Shown: positions 7,477-16,884 of the stretch, in pieces
Position numbering within the stretch: the first letter of the stretch is position 1
How the letters are laid out: every line of letters begins with the position of its first letter
Assembly: GCF_023554255.2 (NCBI RefSeq)
Contig: NZ_JAMJWD020000003.1
Location: 248,001 to 312,000 of the forward strand
DNA length: 64,000 nt
Direction of reading: 5' to 3'
Source of the DNA: Phyllobacterium sp. 21LDTY02-6
Lineage (GTDB): Bacteria > Pseudomonadota > Alphaproteobacteria > Rhizobiales > Rhizobiaceae
Translations under genes and position numbers: made by a program
The notes under the pieces: generated by a model
Databases searched by the model: none
Told to the model about the DNA's origin: nothing
What the model saw: the letters and a program-made list of their open reading frames with translations, nothing else

Positions 7477-8553
7477 ATGAGCAAGCACATCGATAGTGAC
7501 AATACCTGCAATACCAGCAGGCGCAGCCTGATAAAGGGAGCGGGCCTCGCCGTCGCGGCCAGCATGGTCCCCGCCGCGACCGCAACACGAGCGCTGGCGC
7601 AGGCCCCGGAATGGGACAAGGTTTTTGCGAAGAGCGACAATGTCGATCACCAGAAGGTGTCGTTCAAAAACCGCTACGGCATCACACTGGTGGGCGACTT
7701 CTATCAGCCGAGAAACGGCGGCAACGCAGCGCTGCCCGCTATTGTCGTCAGCGGGCCCTTCGGCGCGGTGAAGGAGCAATCGTCGGGCCTCTATGCTCAG
7801 ACCATGGCGGAGCGCGGTTTCGCAACTCTTGCCTTCGACCCCTCCTATACCGGCGAAAGTGGCGGCGAGCCGCGCAACATTGCGTCTCCGGACATCAATA
7901 CCGAGGATTTCAGTGCCGCAGTGGATTTCATCGGCCTGCGGCCGGAAATCGACCGCGAGCGCATCGGCGTGATCGGCATCTGCGGCTGGGGCGGCATGGC
8001 ATTGAATGCCGTCGCCGTGGACAAGCGCGTCAAGGCGGTCGTTGCAAGCACCATGTACGACATGACCCGCGCCATGTCGAAAGGCTACAATGACAGCGTC
8101 ACTCCGGAGGCGCGCGCCAGAACGCTCGAACAGTTGAGCCTCCAGCGCTGGGCGGATGCGGAGAAAGGAACGCCGGCATATCAGCCGCCATATAACGAAC
8201 TCAAGGGCGGCGAAGCGCAGTTCCTCGTCGACTATCACGATTATTACATGACGCCGCGTGGCTATCATCCCCGCGCGGTCAATTCCGGCAATGCCTGGTC
8301 GCAGACGACGCCGCTGTCGTTCATGAACATGCCGATCCTGACCTATATCGCCGAGATTTCCCCGCGCCCGCTCCTGCTCATCCACGGTGAGAACGCCCAT
8401 TCGCGATATTTCAGCGAAACAGCCTTCGCGGCGGCAGCGGAGCCCAAGGAACTGATGATCATCCCGAACGCCAACCACACCGACCTCTACGACCGCATGG
8501 ACAAAATCCCCTTCGACCGGATCGCGGCGTTCTTCGGCCAGCACCTGGCCTAG
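7477..8553 (+). CDS. Exported alpha/beta hydrolase (YcjY / dienelactone-hydrolase-like)
   Basis: A 358-residue hydrolase with a twin-arginine signal (SRRSLIKGAGLAVAASMVP, then a likely cleavage after ALAQ near residue 43), so it should be folded before export to the periplasm. The alpha/beta fold shows the nucleophile elbow as GICGWGG (cysteine rather than serine), HGENAHSRYF in the acid-residue region and the catalytic histidine in PNANHTDLYD. The cysteine elbow is typical of dienelactone-hydrolase-like and YcjY-like members. It is probably cotranscribed with the following SDR gene (84 bp gap). The substrate is unknown. Confidence 0.88.
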   Translation: MSKHIDSDNTCNTSRRSLIKGAGLAVAASMVPAATATRALAQAPEWDKVFAKSDNVDHQKVSFKNRYGITLVGDFYQPRNGGNAALPAIVVSGPFGAVKEQSSGLYAQTMAERGFATLAFDPSYTGESGGEPRNIASPDINTEDFSAAVDFIGLRPEIDRERIGVIGICGWGGMALNAVAVDKRVKAVVASTMYDMTRAMSKGYNDSVTPEARARTLEQLSLQRWADAEKGTPAYQPPYNELKGGEAQFLVDYHDYYMTPRGYHPRAVNSGNAWSQTTPLSFMNMPILTYIAEISPRPLLLIHGENAHSRYFSETAFAAAAEPKELMIIPNANHTDLYDRMDKIPFDRIAAFFGQHLA

Positions 8554-8637
8554 GCGAAGCCACTCATCGCGGCGGCGACCGGCGCAGGGTGCGCAGTCGT
8601 CGTCCCTTGCTCGACCCTCTTAACCAGGAGACATGAA

Positions 8638-9384
8638 ATGACCGACAATATTGCTGGCAAGACGATCGTCATCACCGGCGCATCAAGCGGGATGGGCGCC
8701 GCTGCCGCGCGCCATCTCGCCGCCAGGGGCGCGAAAATCGTCCTCGGCGCGCGCCGGGCCGACCGTATCGATGCGCTTGCCGCCGAGATCGACGCCGCCG
8801 GCGGCAAGGCCATTGCCGTCGCTACCGATGTCACGAGGCAGGCGGACCTGCGGAAGCTGGTGGACACCGCAGTCGCGACCTATGGACGTGTCGACGTGCT
8901 CATCAACAATGCCGGCGTCATGCCGCTCTCGCCGATGGATCGGCTGAAGGTCGACGAATGGGACCAGATGATCGACGTCAATATCAAGGGCGTCCTCTAC
9001 GGCATCGCTGCCGCGCTTCCGCACATGAAGGAGCAGAAATCCGGCCACGTCATCAATCTCGCCTCCGTGGCGGGCCACAAGCTTTTTGGCGGCTCGGCCG
9101 TCTATTCCGCCACCAAATTTGCCGTGCGGGCGCTGTCTGAGGGGCTTCGGCAGGAGATGGCTGCCTACAATATCCGCACCACGATCATCTCTCCCGGCGC
9201 CGTCAAGACGGAACTGCTCGATCACATCAGCGAAAAGGACGTGCAGCAGGCGAACCAGGACTATGTGGGCCAGGTCGGCGTGCCGGCCGGGACATTCGCC
9301 CGAATGGTGGCCTTTGCGATCAGCGAGCCCGAAGATGTCGCAATCAACGAGATCCTGTTCCGGCCGACCGCCCAGGAACTTTGA
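8638..9384 (+). CDS. Short-chain dehydrogenase/reductase
   Basis: A 248-residue classical SDR. The NAD(P)-binding glycine motif is TGASSGMG (near residue 13), with the basic pair GARR at the end of beta-2 suggesting NADP preference. NNAG follows at about 88, and the catalytic YSATK with its upstream serine is in the middle. The start is preceded by AGGAG. It sits between an exported hydrolase and a secreted CMD-cupin protein, all in one orientation, suggesting a small oxidative catabolic operon under the LysR at 5183. The substrate cannot be named. Confidence 0.93.
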   Translation: MTDNIAGKTIVITGASSGMGAAAARHLAARGAKIVLGARRADRIDALAAEIDAAGGKAIAVATDVTRQADLRKLVDTAVATYGRVDVLINNAGVMPLSPMDRLKVDEWDQMIDVNIKGVLYGIAAALPHMKEQKSGHVINLASVAGHKLFGGSAVYSATKFAVRALSEGLRQEMAAYNIRTTIISPGAVKTELLDHISEKDVQQANQDYVGQVGVPAGTFARMVAFAISEPEDVAINEILFRPTAQEL

Positions 9385-9444
9385 CGCGAGCAAAGACGGC
9401 CATCCTGATACAGCCATCCTGATACAGATAGGGGAAACCCACAG

Positions 9445-10635
9445 ATGAAGAAAATCGCCGCAAGCATTGCCATATCGGCGCTCGCCGCCACGGGTGTCGA
9501 CGCACAGGAAGACCGCAGGCGGGTTGCCCCGGCGGCGGTCTACGACGTCGCGCCCGGCCTCGGGCATTTCACCGACGATGTCCTGTTCGGCGAAGTCTGG
9601 GAGCGCCGGGAATTGGCTCCGCGCGACCGCAGCCTCGTCACCCTTTCGGCACTCATATCGACAGGCAAAACTGCGCAGATCGGCTCGCATGTCGGCCGCG
9701 GGCTGGACAATGGCGTCAAGCCGGAGGAGATCGGCGAACTGATCACCCAGCTCGCGTTCTATTCGGGCTGGCCGAATGCGATCTCGGCCGTGACCGAGAC
9801 CAAGAAGCTGTTCGACGAACGCGGTATCGCACCCGTCGGCGACAGCAAGGCCGCTCGCATCGAACTGGAGGCCGCAGCCGAGGCTGCCCGCCGGACAGCG
9901 GTCGACAATGCGGTTGCCCCGACGGCCGCGGCGCTTGCGGAACTCACCAATCGCGTCCTGTTCGGCGATCTGTGGCAGCGTCCCGACCTTGCCGCGCGCG
10001 ACCGCAGCCTGGTGACGATGTCGGCGCTGATAGCCATCGGACAGCCGGAGCAATTGCCGTTCCACGCCAACCGCGCCATGGACAATGGCCTGTTGCAGAC
10101 GGAAGCTTCCGAAGTCCTGGCCCATGTTGCGTTCTACGCAGGCTGGCCGCGAGCCATGTCCGCCGTGCCGGTGCTCAAGCAGGTCTTCGAAAGCAGGAAA
10201 GGCACCGCCGTGAACGCAGCCGAGGCAGACCTCAGGATCACGCCGGCGGGAAGCGGCGCTGCGTCGGCACCGGAGCAGTATTTCACCGGGAAGGTCGAGA
10301 TTTCCGGCCTCCACCAGGCTGACGCGCCTGCGCGTGTCGGCGGGGCAACCGTATCCTTCACGGCGGGCGCACGCACGGCCTGGCACACGCACCCGCTCGG
10401 GCAGACCCTGTTCATCGTCAGCGGAAACGGCTGGGTGCAGAAGGAAGGCGAACAGGTCCAGCAGGTCGGTCCCGGAGACGTGGTCTGGATTCCGCCGAAC
10501 GTCAGGCACTGGCATGGCGCAACCCGCGCCGGGGCGATGACCCATTTCGCCGTGGCCGAGGCCAGGGACGGAACCTCCGTTACCTGGATGGAGAAGGTTT
10601 CGGACGAGGATTATGGTCGAGCCGCCGGGCTTTGA
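9445..10635 (+). CDS. Secreted two-CMD-domain plus cupin fusion protein
   Basis: A 396-residue protein with an N-terminal signal-like stretch (MKKIAASIAISALAATGVDAQ). It carries two carboxymuconolactone-decarboxylase-like repeats: residues about 35-120 (ERRELAPRDRSLVTLSALIS, then VGRGLDNGVKPEEIGELITQ) and about 155-245 (ARDRSLVTMSALIAIG, then NRAMDNGLLQTEASEVL). Both resemble the PcaC type, without the CxxC of AhpD-like members. A C-terminal cupin (about 275-385) shows the metal-binding histidines in WHTHPLGQTLFIVSG and the second motif NVRHWHG. It ends the operon, 15 bp from a convergent porin gene. Export of a CMD fold is unusual; function unknown. Confidence 0.88.
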   Translation: MKKIAASIAISALAATGVDAQEDRRRVAPAAVYDVAPGLGHFTDDVLFGEVWERRELAPRDRSLVTLSALISTGKTAQIGSHVGRGLDNGVKPEEIGELITQLAFYSGWPNAISAVTETKKLFDERGIAPVGDSKAARIELEAAAEAARRTAVDNAVAPTAAALAELTNRVLFGDLWQRPDLAARDRSLVTMSALIAIGQPEQLPFHANRAMDNGLLQTEASEVLAHVAFYAGWPRAMSAVPVLKQVFESRKGTAVNAAEADLRITPAGSGAASAPEQYFTGKVEISGLHQADAPARVGGATVSFTAGARTAWHTHPLGQTLFIVSGNGWVQKEGEQVQQVGPGDVVWIPPNVRHWHGATRAGAMTHFAVAEARDGTSVTWMEKVSDEDYGRAAGL

Positions 10636-10650
10636 TCGATAGGCCCGACA

Positions 10651-12102
10651 CTACCAGGCGAATTTCAGTTCCGCCCGGAAGTAGTTGCTGTCGCGGCCTC
10701 CGGCGTCGCGAAGCGTCGAGCCGACCCGGTAGTGGACCGCTTCGACCGAGCCCGTGAGATTTTGATTGAACCTGTAGTCGGCCCTCACTTGGGCGTAGGC
10801 CCCGGTCCACGGCGAACCCCCGGCAGCGGTTCCGGCGACCGGGACACTCGGCATGGTATAGACGGCATCGTCCGTCGTCAGGCGCCACAGCAGCCCGGCT
10901 CCGGCCATCAGGGTCAGGTCTTCTGACGGCTGGACGGTGATCGATGGCTTGAGGTGGACGAGGTTGGCGTATCCGGTATGGCCGCCGAGCGAGAAATAGA
11001 AGCCGTTTGGAAACAGCGGATTGAACGTGCCAAGCCTGCCATCGTCCGCATCCCGGTCGCCTGATGCCATGTCGAACTGCAGGCCGATCCTCGGCGACCA
11101 GCCAATATTCTGGAACGTATAGCCTGTTCTCGCTCCCACCGCCCAGGCCAGCACATCGGCCGAACCGACCTTGCCGACCTGGCCCATTGCCTCCACATCC
11201 CAGTCGAAGCCGGCATATTTGCCGGCCGTGCGGATATTGAGCATATGCCTGTCCTCCTCACCTGACGCGGCGAGAAAAGCGGCGTCCTTGCGCTGATAAA
11301 GCGCGTAATAGGTCGAGGCCTCGATATCCTGCGAAAGCTGCCATTCAATGCGCGCGCCGCTGAACAGCACATCGCCGCTTGAGCGATCGTCAAACGGATC
11401 ATCATCCCGATTCTCGACGGGTTGGCTGACGAGACCGTAGAAGCGCCATGCCTCCGTCTCCCATCCAGCCCAGATCGCATCGAACGACTGACGGACATTC
11501 GGCCCGTCGCGCAACGATACGAAGCGCTCGAGGTCAAACGCGAAGTCCTGGCGGCCGATCCTCGCCCTGAACGTTCCCGCGTCGGTCTCCTGCGTGTAGC
11601 CGATGAATGCCAGCCGAAGGTCGAACCGGTTTGCGTCATTGGGGCCGACCACCGTCTTGTCGAAGGCACGCACATCCTCGAACTGCGTGAACAATTGCCA
11701 GTTTTCATTCAGGTGAACGTCGATATGGAACTGCGCGCGCTGCAACCAATAGGAATCGGCGGGATTCGCAGGCACGGTTCCGAAAGCCGGCGCGTCGCTG
11801 ACTTCGAATATTTCGCGAAGGTTGAGTCCCAATGAGATGTAGCTGTCGGGATTGGACGAAAACAGCGGAATGTATTTGAGGCTGTCCAGCGGTTGCGTAC
11901 GCAGTTTCGGATCGGCCAGAAGCGACCAGTCCTCCTGCGACCGGTCGGTTTTTATCGAGGGCCTCTCCTGCGTTGATGCGTCGTTCGCGAAGGCCGCTTC
12001 GTGGTCGATCTGAAAGAGGGCAAGTGTTGCCAGGGATAGAGCAAGCTTCCGGGAGGGACGACGAGAATGGACCGATCGTCCGCAATCATGCGACGCATTC
12101 AT
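10651..12102 (-). CDS. Alginate-export (AlgE)-like outer-membrane beta-barrel protein
   Basis: A 483-residue product with a basic N-terminus and hydrophobic stretch (KLALSLATLALF) ending in a plausible cleavage at EAAFA. The rest alternates aromatic and polar residues as expected of a large beta-barrel (for example WQLFTQFEDVRAFDKT, FRARIGRQDFAFDLERF) and ends in a phenylalanine/tryptophan-rich strand, the usual outer-membrane assembly signal. Blocks such as RIGRQDF and VRQSFDAIWAGWE are typical of the alginate-export domain family, many of which are general uptake porins outside Pseudomonas. It follows a YcaC-like hydrolase gene by 27 bp and is probably cotranscribed. No other alginate genes are present. 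Confidence 0.82.
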   Translation of the reverse strand: MNASHDCGRSVHSRRPSRKLALSLATLALFQIDHEAAFANDASTQERPSIKTDRSQEDWSLLADPKLRTQPLDSLKYIPLFSSNPDSYISLGLNLREIFEVSDAPAFGTVPANPADSYWLQRAQFHIDVHLNENWQLFTQFEDVRAFDKTVVGPNDANRFDLRLAFIGYTQETDAGTFRARIGRQDFAFDLERFVSLRDGPNVRQSFDAIWAGWETEAWRFYGLVSQPVENRDDDPFDDRSSGDVLFSGARIEWQLSQDIEASTYYALYQRKDAAFLAASGEEDRHMLNIRTAGKYAGFDWDVEAMGQVGKVGSADVLAWAVGARTGYTFQNIGWSPRIGLQFDMASGDRDADDGRLGTFNPLFPNGFYFSLGGHTGYANLVHLKPSITVQPSEDLTLMAGAGLLWRLTTDDAVYTMPSVPVAGTAAGGSPWTGAYAQVRADYRFNQNLTGSVEAVHYRVGSTLRDAGGRDSNYFRAELKFAW

Positions 12103-12129
12103 CGATATCCTCGTCGTCCCGGCCAGGTT

Positions 12130-12789
12130 CTAGTGCCCGCCCTTGGTCGTCGGGATCGGCGTGTTGAGCAATTGCTGCTCCCACAGATAGGCGATGCCGC
12201 TGCCGCCCATGTGCGAAATGAGCACTTCCGTAAGCTCTTCGACGTGTTCCAGGCGCGCCCAGTCCCGCTGCCATTCGCCGGCAAGCGCCATCCAGGTCAT
12301 CATGTTGACGCCGGCAGCGATCATCCGCTGGATGGCGACCTGGTGAGACTCGGTCGAGCTTCCGCCCGATGCGTCGGTGATGACGGTCACGTCCCAGCCT
12401 TCGCCGGCGGCCTGAATCGCGGGCATCGCCACGCAAACCTCGGTCCACAGGCCTGCGATGATCAATTGCTTGCGGCCGGTCGCCTTGACCAGGTCCACCA
12501 CCTTCTCGTCCTCCCAGGTATTCACCCAGGTGCGGTCGATCACTTCCTGCTCCGGAAAGACATCGGTGATTTGCTTGAAGAGCTTGCCACCACGATCCGC
12601 GATCACGCTGGTGAGGATCGTCGGGACATTGAACGCTTTTGCCAGCTTTGCCAGCGCGGTTACATTGTTGACGACGGCCTGAGGATCATGGCTATTGAGG
12701 TTGGCCAGCTGGTATGCCTGATGATCGATCAGAACGAGGACGGAATCTTCGGGACGAAGCAGAGAATTGAGGCCGTTACGAAAGGTCAT
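12130..12789 (-). CDS. Isochorismatase-family cysteine hydrolase (YcaC-like)
   Basis: A 219-residue cytoplasmic hydrolase. The catalytic triad positions of the family are visible: D22 in LVLIDHQ, R86 in EVIDRTW (where many members have lysine) and C119 in GLWTEVCV. The arginine variant and the extra C-terminal segment place it with YcaC rather than with siderophore isochorismatases. It is divergent from a LysR gene and upstream of an AlgE-like porin in the same orientation. Substrates of YcaC-type enzymes are largely unknown, so the true reaction is open. Confidence 0.88.
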   Translation of the reverse strand: MTFRNGLNSLLRPEDSVLVLIDHQAYQLANLNSHDPQAVVNNVTALAKLAKAFNVPTILTSVIADRGGKLFKQITDVFPEQEVIDRTWVNTWEDEKVVDLVKATGRKQLIIAGLWTEVCVAMPAIQAAGEGWDVTVITDASGGSSTESHQVAIQRMIAAGVNMMTWMALAGEWQRDWARLEHVEELTEVLISHMGGSGIAYLWEQQLLNTPIPTTKGGH

Positions 12790-12934
12790 GAATATATCCT
12801 TTATTGGCGGTTCGTTGAGGCATTTTGTGAGGACACCCTCATCGGAGAGCCATCCGCGGCGAACCTGTCATTCTCGCCTGCCACCGGGTAGTCCCCGGTC
12901 GCGTAACGCCCTGTTGCAAGAAACGGAACGCGAA

Positions 12935-13801
12935 GTGGAACTTGAGGACCTGAAAATATTCGTCGAGGTTGCCGATGCGGGCGGCGTATCGTCAGCGGCG
13001 CTGCGGCTCGGCATCTCCAAATCGGTGGTCAGCCGCAGGATCACCCAGCTCGAGGCGGAGCTCGGTGCGCAATTGCTTTCGCGAACGACCCGCGGCATAG
13101 CGCTCACGGAGGCAGGCGCTACGTTCCGGGACTACGCAGCCAGGATTTCCGCCGAACTGGATGTGGCGCGCGAAACGATCCTCCCTGCCGGCGAGCTTCG
13201 CGGCCGCATGCGCATAGCCGTGCCACTCTCGTTCGGCCCGACGCATTTTGCGCCCGTCCTCTCCCGGATGGCGCTGCGGCATCCGCAACTGCACATTGAT
13301 TCCTCCTATACTGATCGCTTCGTGGATCTTGTCGGAGAGGGTTTCGATTGCGCAATTCGCGTGGGACATCTGCCGGATTCCAACCTCCTCGCGCGGCGGG
13401 TCGGACCGATCTTCGGCAAGCTGGTTGCGAGCCCCGCCTATATCGAGGCGCACGGCATTCCCGCAACACCGGACGATATCATGAACCACCAGACCGTGAT
13501 GCGGCCCACCGAGACGTGGCAATTCATGGATGGCGACAAGATCGTCTTGATACGTCCCCAGGGACGTTTCGTGGCCGATAACGGAGTATCGCTCGTCGCG
13601 GCTGCCCTGGAGGGGGTCGGCGTCGCCTATCTGCCGGAGCCGCTCGTCGCCGATCATATTCGGTCAGGCGCGCTGGTGCCGATCATGACGCATCATCCGA
13701 TCCCGCCGGCCGGCATCTTCGTCCTCCGGCCGCCCAGCCAGTATCCCTCCCGGAAAGTGAGAATCCTCACCGAGATGCTCATCGAATGTTTCCCCGGTTA
13801 G
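12935..13801 (+). CDS. LysR-family transcriptional regulator
   Basis: A 288-residue LysR protein starting VELEDLKIFVEVADAGG. The DNA-binding helix is AALRLGISKSVVSRRITQLEAEL (about 20-42), followed by SRTTRGIALTEAG; the effector domain starts near GRMRIAVPLSF. I chose GTG 12935 because the conserved LysR N-terminus begins there; an in-frame start at 12767 would add 56 residues that look non-coding and overlap the divergent gene. The neighbouring isochorismatase-like gene and porin are its probable targets. Confidence 0.9.
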   Translation: MELEDLKIFVEVADAGGVSSAALRLGISKSVVSRRITQLEAELGAQLLSRTTRGIALTEAGATFRDYAARISAELDVARETILPAGELRGRMRIAVPLSFGPTHFAPVLSRMALRHPQLHIDSSYTDRFVDLVGEGFDCAIRVGHLPDSNLLARRVGPIFGKLVASPAYIEAHGIPATPDDIMNHQTVMRPTETWQFMDGDKIVLIRPQGRFVADNGVSLVAAALEGVGVAYLPEPLVADHIRSGALVPIMTHHPIPPAGIFVLRPPSQYPSRKVRILTEMLIECFPG

Positions 13802-13820
13802 CCTCTGGTCACGGCCAGCA

Positions 13821-13859
13821 ACAACAAGCCGGAGCGATCTGATCGCTCCGGCTTGTTGT
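13821..13859. terminator. Bidirectional terminator hairpin
   Basis: A perfect 19-bp inverted repeat around a single T (arms ACAACAAGCCGGAGCGATC and its complement) fills the gap between two convergent genes: the LysR gene ending at 13801 and the molybdopterin subunit gene ending at 13881. No long T-run follows, but the GC-rich stem is very stable and serves both directions. Confidence 0.8.
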
Positions 13860-13880
13860 CGAAACAGGCGTCGTGCGCCC

Positions 13881-16181
13881 CTATGCGAGTTGGTCGCGGA
13901 TCGGCAGTGCCCTTATTCGCTTGCCCGTCGCCGCGAAGAGGGCGTTGGTCAGCGCCGGAGCCACCGGAGGCAGTCCGGGCTCGCCGACGCCGCCAAGCGG
14001 CTTGTCGTAATCCGACTCCATCAGATGGACATGTATCTCCTTCGGCGCCGCATCGATCCGCGTCACCTCGTAGCCGTCGAAATTGGTCTGTTCGGTACGG
14101 CCGTTCTTGAAGGTGATTTCGCCGATCGTCGCAAGGCTGATGCCCTGCAACACCGCGCCTTCGAGTTGCGACTTCACACGGTCGGGATTGATCACCGGTC
14201 CGCAATCGAAGGCGATGTCCACCCGGGGAACCGTGAATGCGCCGCCGTCTTCCACGGCAACCTCGACCACGACCGCCGTATAGCTGACGAAGCTGCGATG
14301 GGCGGCGATGCCCAAGCCGCGTCCGGCCGGCAATGAGCGACCCCAGCCGGCTTCCTTCGCCACCCGCTCGACGACCTGCCGCAGACGCGCGGTTTCGAAC
14401 GGGTACCGCTTCGGATCTTCTCCATAGTTCCACGCCAGCGGGGAATTCTCGAAGGCGCTTCTGTCAGACCCGATCAATTCCAGCAGATAATCCTTGGGAT
14501 CGCGCCCGGCAGCCGCGGCGAGTTCGGCCGCAAAGCTCTGGATCGCGAAGGCGTGGGGAATGTTGGAAACCGACCGGAGCCAGCCGATGCGCGTGTGGGC
14601 CGGCGCCTCGGGATTCTCGATCCGTATGTTGGGTATGGCGAAGGGCACATCGACAGCGCCCATCTCAAGCTCGAATTGCGACTCGTGCTTGGGGTCGGGC
14701 ATGAAAATCGATGTGATCGATGGCGCGACAGTACGATGCAGCCAGGCGACGGGTTTTCCGTCCGCATCCAGCCCCGCTTCCAGCCGCTCCACCGATACCG
14801 TATGGAAAAAGCTGTGCTGGATATCGTCTTCGCGGGTGAAGACCAGCTTGACCGGCCGGCCCTCCATCGCCCGCGAGAGGATTGCGGCCTCGCTCGCGAA
14901 GTCCGGCTTGGACTTGCGCCCGAACCCGCCACCGAGCAGCATCGTGTGGACGGTGACCTTCTCGAGCGGAATGTTGAACCGCTTGGAAAGATCGATGCGG
15001 ATCGCCTCCGGCGCCTGGACGCTGCTCCAGACCTCGCATTCGTCACTGGTCACGCGCGCAGTTGCCGTTGGCGGCTCCATCGGCGCCTGGGCCAGGTGGG
15101 GGATGTAATAGGATGCGTCGAGCCGTTTCGTGGCGCTTTCCAGGGCGGCGTAGGCATCGCCGTCATTGCGCACGACCTTGCCATCCTTGGTTGTCGAGGC
15201 CGTCTCAAGGGTTTTCCTGTATTCGACCGAATCGTAGCTCCCGTTCGCGCCGTCATCCCACTCGATCTTCAGCAGGGAGCGCCCCTTGATCGCGGCAAAG
15301 GTGTTTTCCGCCACCACCGCAACGCCGCCAAGGGGCTGGAATGCAGACGGAATTCCCGGTGCGTCGATCGGCACGACCTTGAGGACGCCCGGCACCTTCA
15401 AGGTCTCGGTGTCGACAACGCTCCGCACCTTGCCTCCGAGGACCGGAGGCCGGGCGACGACGGCATAGGCCATGCCCTCGACCCGAACATCCATGCCGTA
15501 GACAGCCTTGCCCGTCGTGATGTCGAAATTGTCGACCAGGGAAATCTTGTCGCGTCCGATATAGCGGAACTGCTCCGGATTCTTGAATGCGAGCGTATCC
15601 TGGGCCGGGACTGCTCTTTTCGCGGCTCCGTCGGCGAGTTCACCGAAACCGAGACGGCGGCCACTCGCCGCGTGAACGATTTCATGATTGTCCGCTTTCA
15701 CCTCGGTGGCGGCGACATTCCAGCGTGCGGCCGCCTCCTGCTCCAGCATCTGCCGGGCGGCGGCGCCGATGCGGCGCAGCGGCTCATAATGATGGCGCAT
15801 GCTTCGCGAACCATCGGTATTCTGGTTGCCGAAACGCGTCTCGTCACCCGGCGCCTGAAGCACCGTCACGCGCGCCAGATCTGCTTCCAGTTCGTCGGCG
15901 ACCACCATCGCCCAGCTGGTTCGCACCCCCTGTCCCATCTCGGCTCGATTGCAGAGCAGGGTGACAGTTCCGTCATCCCCGATCGACAGGAAGATTCGAG
16001 GATCGTCCTTGAGACCACCTTCCATTGCATCGCCGCCGTATTTCGTCGGCTTTTCCTGCGCCAGAGCGGAAGGCGATCCGATCGCCAGAACCAGGGCGCC
16101 GGCGCCGAGCCCGAGCAGCAGTGAGCGACGGCTGAGGTTAAGGACCCCGGATGCTTCGCTCGTCGGTATGTTGATGGTCAT
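13881..16181 (-). CDS. Molybdopterin-binding subunit of a xanthine-dehydrogenase-family hydroxylase (IorB-like)
   Basis: The large 766-residue catalytic subunit, related to isoquinoline 1-oxidoreductase beta and the membrane aldehyde dehydrogenase type. It begins with a twin-arginine signal (RRSLLLGLGAGALVLAIG), so the enzyme is probably periplasmic. Family blocks include SIGDDGTVTLLCNRAEMGQGVRT (about 67-89), LGGGFGRKSKPDF (about 417-429) and the C-terminal GVGEPGLPPVAPALTNALFAATG containing the active-site glutamate. The 2Fe-2S subunit gene lies 3 bp upstream. Maturation genes are divergent. It probably hydroxylates or oxidises an aldehyde or N-heteroaromatic compound; the substrate is unknown. 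Confidence 0.92.
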   Translation of the reverse strand: MTINIPTSEASGVLNLSRRSLLLGLGAGALVLAIGSPSALAQEKPTKYGGDAMEGGLKDDPRIFLSIGDDGTVTLLCNRAEMGQGVRTSWAMVVADELEADLARVTVLQAPGDETRFGNQNTDGSRSMRHHYEPLRRIGAAARQMLEQEAAARWNVAATEVKADNHEIVHAASGRRLGFGELADGAAKRAVPAQDTLAFKNPEQFRYIGRDKISLVDNFDITTGKAVYGMDVRVEGMAYAVVARPPVLGGKVRSVVDTETLKVPGVLKVVPIDAPGIPSAFQPLGGVAVVAENTFAAIKGRSLLKIEWDDGANGSYDSVEYRKTLETASTTKDGKVVRNDGDAYAALESATKRLDASYYIPHLAQAPMEPPTATARVTSDECEVWSSVQAPEAIRIDLSKRFNIPLEKVTVHTMLLGGGFGRKSKPDFASEAAILSRAMEGRPVKLVFTREDDIQHSFFHTVSVERLEAGLDADGKPVAWLHRTVAPSITSIFMPDPKHESQFELEMGAVDVPFAIPNIRIENPEAPAHTRIGWLRSVSNIPHAFAIQSFAAELAAAAGRDPKDYLLELIGSDRSAFENSPLAWNYGEDPKRYPFETARLRQVVERVAKEAGWGRSLPAGRGLGIAAHRSFVSYTAVVVEVAVEDGGAFTVPRVDIAFDCGPVINPDRVKSQLEGAVLQGISLATIGEITFKNGRTEQTNFDGYEVTRIDAAPKEIHVHLMESDYDKPLGGVGEPGLPPVAPALTNALFAATGKRIRALPIRDQLA

Positions 16182-16184
16182 GGT

Positions 16185-16637
16185 TCACGCCCCCCCGGCT
16201 GCAAGTTTGATCGCCGCGCGAATGCGGGGATAGGCGCCGCACCGGCAGATGTTTCCACTCATCGCCGCATCGATATCGGCATCCGTGGGGTTCGGCGTAT
16301 CGTTGAGGAGGGAGACCGCCTGCATGATCTGGCCGACCTGGCAATAGCCGCACTGGGCGACATTGAGTTCGCGCCACGCCTTCTGCAACGGATGCATTCC
16401 GTCCGGAGAAAGTCCCTCGATCGTCACGACGGCCTGACCTTCGATGTCACCCATCAAGGTCTGGCAGGAGCGAACCGCGGTTCCTTCGACATGTACCGTA
16501 CAGGCGCCGCAAAGCGCTTGCCCGCAGCCGAACTTGGTACCCGTCATTCCTGCAACGTCGCGAAGATACCAAAGCAAAGGCATCTCCGGGTCGCCATCAA
16601 ATGTGTGAGCTGATCCGTTGATGGTGAATGTCGCCAT
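16185..16637 (-). CDS. (2Fe-2S)-binding subunit of molybdenum hydroxylase (IorA-like)
   Basis: A 150-residue electron-transfer subunit with the two iron-sulfur domains of the family. The plant-ferredoxin-type cluster is held by [13 protein letters not shown] plus SCQTL, and the second cluster by CGYCQVGQ and CRCGAYPR. The start ATG is preceded by GGAGGCGAG. It is the first gene of the two-gene hydroxylase operon; translation of the large subunit begins just after its stop. Electrons would pass to a membrane acceptor, which is not encoded here. Confidence 0.93.
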   Translation of the reverse strand: MATFTINGSAHTFDGDPEMPLLWYLRDVAGMTGTKFGCGQALCGACTVHVEGTAVRSCQTLMGDIEGQAVVTIEGLSPDGMHPLQKAWRELNVAQCGYCQVGQIMQAVSLLNDTPNPTDADIDAAMSGNICRCGAYPRIRAAIKLAAGGA

Positions 16638-16884
16638 GAACTCGCCTCCATCTGCCGTGATGATCCAGGTTGATCCCGCCCGCGTTCAAACAGTGAGACG
16701 GTCGTCGAAATATAACGCGGCCGGCGTTTCTTTGTAAGGGCCGGAAAGCTGATTGAACTTATCGATGCAGCACATAAATGTGACTGCGTGCGCCGGTTCA
16801 GTCGACTATTCAACGCATTGCCCAGCACCTATCTTGCCGCGTATGTTGCACTTTCGGCAAGCCCGAAATCAGCTCCAGGACAGG

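Noticed and set aside
8683-10545. 620-codon minus-strand frame across the SDR and CMD-cupin genes
   Set aside because: It spans two well-supported genes on the other strand and shows no family motif.
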